Shown piece by piece: positions 18,774-24,967 of a stretch of 64,000 nt of DNA (position 1 is the stretch's first letter; every line of letters begins with the position of its first letter). Below the pieces are notes generated by a model that saw only the letters and a list, made by a program, of their open reading frames with translations, ran no database searches and was not told where the DNA came from. This stretch comes from Antrihabitans auranticaus. Its GTDB lineage: Bacteria; Actinomycetota; Actinomycetes; Mycobacteriales; Mycobacteriaceae. The stretch lies in NCBI RefSeq assembly GCF_016481275.1, contig NZ_JAEMNW010000003.1:372001-436000 (forward strand), in the 5' to 3' direction. The position numbers were made by a program, and so were the translations under genes.

Positions 18774-19259
18774 GTGCGCACGACCGCCGGCTCATCCCTC
18801 TCCCCTAGCGTTTTGGCTGCCACGGCAAATGGCTATGGCCAGCGCGGATGGATGGTCTCGACGACAGCGAACGGCATCACGCTGATCACTGACGACGTCG
18901 TTTGCGGTGTCGAGGTTCCTGCCGAACTTGCAGAAGGTGTGCACGCATTCATGCGCGCCAACAACCTGACCGGTCCGGTCGTCGAGCTGCCCGGTGCAGA
19001 GCGTCGCCAGATCCACCTGCTGACCGGCGTCCGCAAGGCATCGATGGCCATCACCGCGTTGAAGGCTGCCGGCGCGATCGTCCACATGGACGGCGCAGGC
19101 ATCCCGCTTCCGCCGACCCAGCTGAGCGCCGGTTCGGCTCGCTGGGCCATCAGCCCCGACGAGGTCCGCTGGGTTCCCCCGGTCGTCGCTCTCGGTGCCG
19201 CGGTTCGCGCAATCCGTACGGCTCGTCCGGCCCAGCGCCCGGCGGCTGTAGCCTGCTGA
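18774..19259 (+). CDS. PrimPol-like domain protein, first of a tandem pair
   Basis: A 161-residue protein of unknown function. AAGGAGA lies 6 bases before GTG 18774. The pattern YGQRGW near the N-terminus, then VVCGVEVPAELAEGVHAFM, LTGPVVELPG, IHLLTG and IPLPPTQ..GSARW, follows the order of conserved turns in the N-terminal domain of actinobacterial bifunctional DNA primase/polymerase-like proteins. The cysteine-rich zinc segment and the catalytic acidic residues are not visible, so an enzymatic role is unlikely. The next gene is a clear paralogue. The family assignment is inference from motif order. Confidence 0.6.
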   Translation: MRTTAGSSLSPSVLAATANGYGQRGWMVSTTANGITLITDDVVCGVEVPAELAEGVHAFMRANNLTGPVVELPGAERRQIHLLTGVRKASMAITALKAAGAIVHMDGAGIPLPPTQLSAGSARWAISPDEVRWVPPVVALGAAVRAIRTARPAQRPAAVAC

Positions 19260-19284
19260 GGTTCTTCACCAACTTTTCTCTAAC

Positions 19285-19326
19285 CTGCCTCCCGCCACGT
19301 TTCGTGACGGGAGGCAGTTCTTTTTG
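19285..19326 (+). terminator. Intrinsic terminator after the first PrimPol-like gene
   Basis: CTGCCTCCCG (19285-19294) pairs perfectly with CGGGAGGCAG (19308-19317); an inner CACG/CGTG pair extends the stem, and TTCTTTTTG follows. It lies 26 bases after the stop codon and separates the two tandem paralogues into different transcription units. Confidence 0.9.
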
Positions 19327-19439
19327 TCGTGCGTCGGTTGTGTCGGCGTGGACACATACCGAACGTCTGCGCGACGACAGACGGGGACTGCAATCCCGGC
19401 GACGATTGACGAAATCGATTCGACCGAGGAGACACGACA

Positions 19440-19900
19440 TGGGCACCGTCACCCACCTGCCGAACGTCGGCGCAATTCTCGCCCAGGAATACGCGAGCCG
19501 CGGCTGGACCGTCGAGTCCACTGCGATCGGTCTGGAACTCGTCGCAAGCGCAACCGTCTGCGGCGTCGAACTGCCGGCCGGGACCGCGTCCCGAATTCAG
19601 CAGTTCCTACGGGTTCACATGCTGGCCGGTCCGGTGCTCGAAGTGCCCGGCACAGGTAGGCACGTCTTCCTCGCCTCGACCGCGAAGTCGGGATCCAACG
19701 CTGTGGTCGCGCTGCGGTCCCTCGGTGCGATCGTGCATACGGCGGGAGCAAGAATCCCGCTCCCGCCGACCTACCTGCTCACCGGACCGGTCCGCTGGGC
19801 GCCGGGATCGGTCGCCACGCATCTGCCTCCGCTGGTTGCCGTGTCGGCCGCGCTGCGTACGCACACACCCGTCCGGCGTCCGCTGGTCGCAGCCTCCTAG
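19440..19900 (+). CDS. PrimPol-like domain protein, second of a tandem pair
   Basis: A 153-residue paralogue of the preceding gene. Matching segments are YASRGWTVES, VCGVELPAG, MLAGPVLEVPG, LRSLGAIVHTAGARIPLPPTYL and GPVRWAPG. GAGGAGAC lies 6 bases before ATG 19440. Like its neighbour it shows no obvious catalytic acids or zinc ligands. The stop codon overlaps the convergent monooxygenase stop by 4 bases. A strong terminator separates the two copies, so each has its own promoter. Function unknown. Confidence 0.6.
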
Positions 19901-21414
19901 CCGACGGGGACCTTCGCTACGCGCTTCTCGAAGTTGTAGGCGCCCAAATCGAATCGTCTGCTACGCAAGGCAGACTCGATCGTCGTCGTAGGCAGAAGTG
20001 GCACGTCGCCGTGCTTGTCGAAGTAGTAGCTGTTCGCGTTGGCGCAACTGTCCTGCCAGAACACCTGGTGCGTGCGACGCGAAAGCACCTCGGCAAAGAA
20101 GGCGTCGTTCGCTTCCTTGGTGACCTCGACGTAGTTCGCACCTTGCGACCGCGCGCGCTTGAGGCAACGCAGGATGTGCGCGGCCTGTGATTCGATGAGC
20201 GCGAAGTACGACGACCCGTTGTAACCGTACGGACCCATCACGTTGAAGTGATTGGGAAACTTCGGAACGCTGACGCCCTGGAAGGCCTGCAGCCGGTTCT
20301 CGTCCCACCATTCTTCGAGGAGCAGCCCGCCGACGCCGCGCAGCGCGTAGGTCGGCATGCTGCCCGATTCCATCACCTTGAATCCGGTCGCCAGAATCAG
20401 CACGTCGATCTCGTGGACCGCGCCGTCCGCGGTGTGGACGGCATTCTCGGTCACATGGCTGATTGCATCGGTTTCGAGGTAGACGTTGTCGCGATTGAAC
20501 GTTGCGAGGTACTCGTTGTGGAAGCTCGGCCGCTTGCAGCCCAGTGCATAACGCGGCGTCAGCTTCTCCTGCACCACGGGGTCTTTGACCTGCGAGCGGA
20601 GGTAGGACAGCACGGCCTTCTCGGCGAGCGAGACCGTCGGCACGACGCCGTGATAGTGCGCCGAGATCGGGAAGGTCAGTTCGACGAAGGTCTGACTGAG
20701 CAGCCGCGTAACGGACTGCGCCCCCGGAATTCTGCCCATCAGCCAACGGGCCGGACCGGGCAGCGCCAGATCCAGCTTCGGCAGGCACCAGATCGGTGTC
20801 CGCTGGAAGACGGTCAGGTGGTCGACGTTGTCTGCGATCGCGGGAATGATCTGGACGGCGGACGCGCCCGTACCGATGATGCCGACGCGCTTGCCACTCA
20901 GATCCTGGGTGTGATCCCAGCGGGCGGTGTGCATCGTTGCACCCCGGAAGTTCTCGACACCAGGAATCTCCGGCGCTTTCGGCCTGGTCAGGGCGCCCGA
21001 GGCGTTGAGGACGTAGCGAGCGGTCAGTTCTTCGCCTTCGGACGTGGTCAACCGCCAGACGTTCGCGTCCTCGTCGTAGACAGCGGCATCGATCGTGGTC
21101 CCGAAGCGGATTCGGCGGCGCAGGCCGTACTTGTCGACGCAATGCTCGGCATAGGCCTTGAGCTCTCGGCCGGGCGCGTAGGTCCGCGTCCAGTCGGGCA
21201 GCTTTTCGAAAGAGAACTGGTAGCTGAACGACGGGATATCCACCGCGACACCGGGGTAGGTGTTCCAGTGCCACGTACCGCCGACGCCACTTGCCTCGTC
21301 GACGATCAGATAGTCCGTGAAGCCGTTCTCCTGAAGCTTGATCGCCAGCCCGATTCCGGAGAATCCGGCGCCGACGATGATCACTTCGTGGTCGGGCGAA
21401 ACCGACGTGCTCAT
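19897..21414 (-). CDS. FAD-dependent Baeyer-Villiger-type monooxygenase
   Basis: A 505-residue flavoprotein. The FAD-binding motif GAGFSGIG is near residue 16, the Baeyer-Villiger fingerprint FRGATMHTARWDH at about 160-172, and the second Rossmann motif IGTGASA at about 183. ATGF, conserved in these enzymes, is near residue 350. It should insert oxygen next to a ketone using NADPH; the substrate is unknown. GAGGAG precedes ATG. It diverges from a TetR gene, and the 70 bases between them hold a clear inverted repeat, so it is probably repressed by that regulator. Confidence 0.9.
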   Translation of the reverse strand: MSTSVSPDHEVIIVGAGFSGIGLAIKLQENGFTDYLIVDEASGVGGTWHWNTYPGVAVDIPSFSYQFSFEKLPDWTRTYAPGRELKAYAEHCVDKYGLRRRIRFGTTIDAAVYDEDANVWRLTTSEGEELTARYVLNASGALTRPKAPEIPGVENFRGATMHTARWDHTQDLSGKRVGIIGTGASAVQIIPAIADNVDHLTVFQRTPIWCLPKLDLALPGPARWLMGRIPGAQSVTRLLSQTFVELTFPISAHYHGVVPTVSLAEKAVLSYLRSQVKDPVVQEKLTPRYALGCKRPSFHNEYLATFNRDNVYLETDAISHVTENAVHTADGAVHEIDVLILATGFKVMESGSMPTYALRGVGGLLLEEWWDENRLQAFQGVSVPKFPNHFNVMGPYGYNGSSYFALIESQAAHILRCLKRARSQGANYVEVTKEANDAFFAEVLSRRTHQVFWQDSCANANSYYFDKHGDVPLLPTTTIESALRSRRFDLGAYNFEKRVAKVPVG

Positions 21415-21435
21415 GCCACCACTCCTCGTTGAGTG

Positions 21436-21469
21436 AGATAGTCAAACTATTCGAAAATTCAGACTATCT
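21436..21469. promoter_or_regulatory. Inverted-repeat operator between the monooxygenase and TetR genes
   Basis: AGATAGTC (21436-21443) and GACTATCT (21462-21469) are perfect inverted copies 18 bases apart, and a nested ATAGT-CAA-ACTAT lies at 21438-21450. TACGAT at 21473-21478, six bases before the GTG of the TetR gene, is a good -10 box for a leaderless start, so a protein bound here would cover both divergent promoters. Confidence 0.6.
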
Positions 21470-21484
21470 TGATACGATCGGATC

Positions 21485-22090
21485 GTGCAACGTTTGAGCC
21501 GGGCGGAGTCGCAGCTGCGCACGCGAGCTGCCATTCTTTCGGCCGCACATAAATTGTTCTTACGCAACGGTTTCCGCTCTACTTCCCTGGAACAGATTGC
21601 GCAGGAAGCCGGATATACCCAGGGTGCGGTGTACTCGAACTTCCGGAACAAGTCCGAGATCGGCATCGCCGTCATCGACCAGATGTACGACGACGAAGAA
21701 CGCCGCTTGCTGGAACTGTTCACGAACGCGGTCGCGCACGGTCGCGGCTGGCAGGACGCGATCCTCGAGTGGACGCGGACCGGCAGTCTCGGCGACGTCG
21801 GTTGGGCGCGACTGGAAACCGAGGTCGCTGCGTTCAGCACCGACGACGGCAAACTACGCGCGGCAACGGCCGATCGCTACACGCGGATCAGGCAGCGTTG
21901 GGGCCGACTCATCGAATCGACCGCAGACGCAGCCGGAATCACGCTCCCGGTGTCGCACGAAGTTCTGGCCATCGGGCTTCTCGGACTCAGCCTCGGCGTC
22001 GGACTCCAACGGGCGGCAGACCCTTCTGTCTCGGGAAACGTCGTCGCCGAACTGCTGCAGGCGCTCGCAACGCAGCAGGGCTTTCCCTGA
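21485..22090 (+). CDS. TetR-family transcriptional regulator
   Basis: A 201-residue regulator. The helix-turn-helix is in ILSAAHKLFLRNGFRSTSLEQIAQEAGYTQGAVYSNFRNKSEIG (about residues 18-62). The C-terminal ligand domain is helical and not assigned. GTG 21485 is probably leaderless, with TACGAT six bases upstream. It diverges from the monooxygenase gene and very likely represses it and itself through the repeat at 21436-21469. A substrate or product of the monooxygenase could be the inducer; this is inference. Confidence 0.88.
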   Translation: MQRLSRAESQLRTRAAILSAAHKLFLRNGFRSTSLEQIAQEAGYTQGAVYSNFRNKSEIGIAVIDQMYDDEERRLLELFTNAVAHGRGWQDAILEWTRTGSLGDVGWARLETEVAAFSTDDGKLRAATADRYTRIRQRWGRLIESTADAAGITLPVSHEVLAIGLLGLSLGVGLQRAADPSVSGNVVAELLQALATQQGFP

Positions 22091-22199
22091 GTTCGTAACG
22101 GCGGGGGTGTCGACCTCACACCCCAGGGTGTCTTTGCCCGACGACGATTCGGCCCGAAAGTTGGTGATACCGACTCGAACCCGAACCGCAGGAGCACCC

Positions 22200-22829
22200 A
22201 TGTCCGACCCGATTGCACGACGCCGTCGCCGAGTGAGCGCATCGACGTTCGGAGCACTTGTCGCAGTCGGCCTACTGTCTGCGTGCGGAACAGCCGTGAC
22301 AGGCGCCGCCGTCGCAGCAACAGGCGACAACGGAACGACCGATCGGACGACGACAGCAGCCGAACCGACGCGGATCGCACCACGAACGACGACCCCGCGC
22401 ACAACCGTTGCACGTCCGACGACAGCGCCGGCGGGGTCGTTCGACGCGGAGGTCGGCGATTGCGTGCAACTCGGCGGCGACGCCGGAGCACCGTCCATCG
22501 CGCACGCACCGTGCGGGACCGCAGCGGCGAATTTCAAGGTCGTCGAGAAGACGGGCAACCACTTGGACTGCGTGTCCGATGCCGACGCGTGGTACGCCAA
22601 CACGCGCAACGGCTCCGAAACCGAGGCGTTCTGCCTGGACATCGACTGGGTCGCGGGCGATTGCTTCCAGACCAGCGGCGACTGGCCGACCCGCGTCGAT
22701 TGCGCAGCCCCACCCGCCGACACGGTCCGCGTCGCAAGCATCTCGACAGGCACCGACACTAGCCACTGCGCCTCCGACGGCGGCGTCTACTCCGAACGAA
22801 TGATCGTCATCTGCATAGAGGCGGTATAG
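22200..22829 (+). CDS. LppU-like lipoprotein
   Basis: A 209-residue secreted lipoprotein. RRRRR followed by a hydrophobic stretch ends in the lipobox LLSACG (Cys about 29), then a Thr/Pro-rich linker, then a folded domain beginning DAEVGDCVQLGG with six or more cysteines (PCGT, LDCVSD, FCLDIDW, GDCFQ, VDCA, HCASD, VICIEA). This cysteine spacing resembles the LppU family. AGGAG lies 5 bases before ATG. A small membrane-protein gene starts 3 bases after the stop and is likely co-transcribed. Confidence 0.72.
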   Translation: MSDPIARRRRRVSASTFGALVAVGLLSACGTAVTGAAVAATGDNGTTDRTTTAAEPTRIAPRTTTPRTTVARPTTAPAGSFDAEVGDCVQLGGDAGAPSIAHAPCGTAAANFKVVEKTGNHLDCVSDADAWYANTRNGSETEAFCLDIDWVAGDCFQTSGDWPTRVDCAAPPADTVRVASISTGTDTSHCASDGGVYSERMIVICIEAV

Positions 22830-22831
22830 AA

Positions 22832-23023
22832 ATGTCGACAATCACCACTGACCGCGCACCTGCGCAGTACCGGCTGAGTTGGCCGCTGCTAGCCGTCATC
22901 GCCGCTGCTTTCGCCACATTGTTCGTCTTGAATGTGACAACGCCGCAAGTCTGGCTCGTGGCATTCATCTTCGCCCCGTTGGTCATTGCCCCCAAGCGAC
23001 ACGAAACCGGCGGCGGGTCCTAG
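22832..23023 (+). CDS. Small membrane protein
   Basis: A 63-residue protein with two hydrophobic helices (about residues 16-34 and 37-52) and a basic tail KRHETGGGS. It starts 3 bases after the lipoprotein stop, so it is probably coupled to it. No family is recognised. Its stop overlaps the convergent small gene by 4 bases. Confidence 0.5.
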   Translation: MSTITTDRAPAQYRLSWPLLAVIAAAFATLFVLNVTTPQVWLVAFIFAPLVIAPKRHETGGGS

Positions 23024-23169
23024 TTGTCGTAGTTGGTCTGCGAGTTATCGTCTGCGCGACTGAATACGGGGTGCTTATCGGGTTCGGTGCTCGCCGCCGT
23101 GGAATCGGTTTCGAGCGGAGCATCCTTATGGCTGAACAACGCGCCTGCTCCTGCATTTTCTGAGGACAT
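23020..23169 (-). CDS. Small hypothetical acidic protein
   Basis: A 49-residue, low-complexity protein (MSSENAGAGALFSHKD ... DNSQTNYDN). ATG 23169 is chosen because GAGAGGA lies 10 bases upstream; a start at 23205 would give 61 residues. It diverges from another small gene at 23224, and a perfect palindrome lies between them. Not recognised; probably disordered. Confidence 0.4.
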   Translation of the reverse strand: MSSENAGAGALFSHKDAPLETDSTAASTEPDKHPVFSRADDNSQTNYDN

Positions 23170-23185
23170 AGACGCAGCATCCTCT

Positions 23186-23201
23186 CTATCCCTAGGGATA
23201 G
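23186..23201. promoter_or_regulatory. Perfect 16-base palindrome between two small divergent genes
   Basis: CTATCCCTAGGGATAG reads the same on both strands. It sits about 12 bases upstream of TACGGT (23213-23218), a -10-like box next to the start of the plus-strand small gene, so it would overlap the -35 region. It is a candidate operator for both directions. Confidence 0.45.
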
Positions 23202-23223
23202 CCAATCGCGGGTACGGTTAGTG

Positions 23224-23397
23224 ATGGCCAAAGCCAGCGAGAAGAACTACCTGCAGTTGATGGGCGACCTCCCCGCGCTCCGCGCACGGCGGCCGGACAC
23301 GGTCCGCACCTACGATGCCACCGCTCTCGCCGACCTCGATCGTGAAATCAGTGAGCACGAGATCGAAATCGTTCGACGCAACCGGCATGGGCGGTAG
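23224..23397 (+). CDS. Small basic hypothetical protein
   Basis: A 57-residue, highly charged helical protein: MAKASEKNYLQLMGDL, then RARRPDTVRTYDATALADLD, ending EIEIVRRNRHGR. ATG 23224 (or GTG 23221) lies just after TACGGT, consistent with a leaderless or near-leaderless transcript. No family is recognised. It is the nearest gene upstream of the RNA repair operon but is separated from it by a 200-base repeat-bearing stretch, so a link is not established. Confidence 0.45.
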   Translation: MAKASEKNYLQLMGDLPALRARRPDTVRTYDATALADLDREISEHEIEIVRRNRHGR

Positions 23398-23424
23398 GTC
23401 GCACCCGTCCCTGCGGTGTGGGGT

Positions 23425-23505
23425 ACTTCGCACAACTTCTCGAGACTTCGCACAAGGTACAGCTGGCTGCAGCCTGTGTGAGGTCACGGGAACTTGTGCG
23501 AAGTT
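23425..23505. repeat. Short direct and inverted repeats upstream of hen1
   Basis: ACTTCGCACAA occurs at 23425-23435 and again at 23445-23455, exactly 20 bases apart. The second copy extended by G (23445-23456) has a perfect 12-base inverted copy CTTGTGCGAAGT at 23493-23504. The 200-base gap 23398-23599 contains no convincing gene otherwise. It may be a regulator site, a small structured RNA or a REP-like element. Confidence 0.5.
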
Positions 23506-23599
23506 GCGTGGCCCACGCCAAGGGCCGTGACACGCCCAAGACCCGAGACGCGCCGAAAATCGATCGACCGGTGGGTCAGGCTGCGGCAGACTGAATCCG

Positions 23600-24967
23600 G
23601 TGATGCTGACCATATCGACGACAGCGAATCCGGCAACCGACCTCGGCTACCTGCTGCACAAGCATCCCGACCGGGTGCAGGACTTCGGACAGTCGTTCGG
23701 CATCGCCCGCGTCGTGTATCCCGAGGCCGACGAAACCCGTTGCACCGCAGCCTTGCTGCTGGACGTCGACTCCGTGCAACTCGCTCGGACCCGCGACCGG
23801 TCCGCACCCGATTACGCCCTAGGTCAGTACGTCAACGATCGCCCGTACGCGGCGTCGTCGCTGCTCGCCGTTGCGATTGGCTCGGTATTCCGGACGGCTC
23901 GAACAGGCAAGTGCGACAACAGACCCCAACTCGCGGCAGCACGGATCCCACTCGAGATCACCTTGCCCGCTCTACCGTGTCGCGGTGGGCCCGACCTCGC
24001 CCGTCGCCTCTTCGAACCGATGGGTTGGGCAGTCGACACCGCCACGATAACGCTCGACGAGACGTTCCCTGAGTGGGGCGACTCGCGATACCTCCGACTG
24101 ACGTTGCGGGGCGACATCAGGCTCGCCGACGCGCTGAACCACTTATACGTTCTGCTACCGGTTCTCGACGATGCCAAGCACTACTGGGTCGCATCCGACG
24201 AGGTCGACAAGCTCATCCGAGCGGGTGCGTCATGGCTCGCCGAACACCCGGAGAAGGAACTGATCACGCGCCGCTTCCTGCGGCACCGGTCGGTCTTGAC
24301 ACGGGCGGCATTCGAACGACTCGCGGAGCTCGGCGACGACCTCGAAACCGCGCTCGACCCCGCCGTGGACGAAGAGCCGACGAGGGTTCCACTGAACGCG
24401 CTGCGGCGCGAGGCTGTGGTCGGCGCCCTCGACGAGATCGGCGCGGCGACGGTGATCGACCTCGGATGCGGTTCGGGGCAGCTGATTTCGGCGTTGCTCG
24501 ACCGCCCCGCGATCACGAAGGTGGCGGGTGTCGACGTGTCCGCTCGGGCGCTCACGCTTGCCGGTCGCCGCGTGAAAGAGCGGGCCGAACTGTTCCAGGG
24601 CTCGCTCACCTACACAGACGATCGATTTCGCGGTTACGACGCGGCCGTCCTCATGGAGGTCATCGAACACATCGACCCGCCACGCCTGGCCGCGCTCGAA
24701 CAGGTGGTCTTCGGTAGGGCCACGCCGCAACACGTCATCGTCACAACACCGAACTGCGAGTACAACATTCGCTACGAAGGACTCGACGGAATGCGGCACA
24801 CCGACCACCGCTTCGAATGGGATCGTGCCGAGTTCCAGCAGTGGGCGACCCGAGTCGGGGAAAGATACGGGTATTGCCTGGATATCCGCGCCGTTGGGGA
24901 CAACGACCCTGACCTCGGATCACCCACTCAGATGGCGGTTTTCACGAAGCGAGGAGCCGATGTCTGA
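23600..24967 (+). CDS. hen1: RNA 3'-terminal 2'-O-methyltransferase Hen1
   Basis: Bacterial Hen1 methylates the ribose 2'-OH at the 3' end of a cleaved RNA before ligation, so that the repaired RNA resists being cut again. 455 residues. The N-terminal bacterial-specific part covers about residues 1-260. The methyltransferase domain has motif I VIDLGCGSGQL (about 285), EVIEH (about 353) and RHTDHRFEW (about 400), which supply the metal-binding Glu/His set typical of Hen1. The start is GTG 23600 or ATG 23603. It overlaps pnkp by 8 bases, the classic Pnkp-Hen1 operon. Confidence 0.93.
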   Translation: MMLTISTTANPATDLGYLLHKHPDRVQDFGQSFGIARVVYPEADETRCTAALLLDVDSVQLARTRDRSAPDYALGQYVNDRPYAASSLLAVAIGSVFRTARTGKCDNRPQLAAARIPLEITLPALPCRGGPDLARRLFEPMGWAVDTATITLDETFPEWGDSRYLRLTLRGDIRLADALNHLYVLLPVLDDAKHYWVASDEVDKLIRAGASWLAEHPEKELITRRFLRHRSVLTRAAFERLAELGDDLETALDPAVDEEPTRVPLNALRREAVVGALDEIGAATVIDLGCGSGQLISALLDRPAITKVAGVDVSARALTLAGRRVKERAELFQGSLTYTDDRFRGYDAAVLMEVIEHIDPPRLAALEQVVFGRATPQHVIVTTPNCEYNIRYEGLDGMRHTDHRFEWDRAEFQQWATRVGERYGYCLDIRAVGDNDPDLGSPTQMAVFTKRGADV

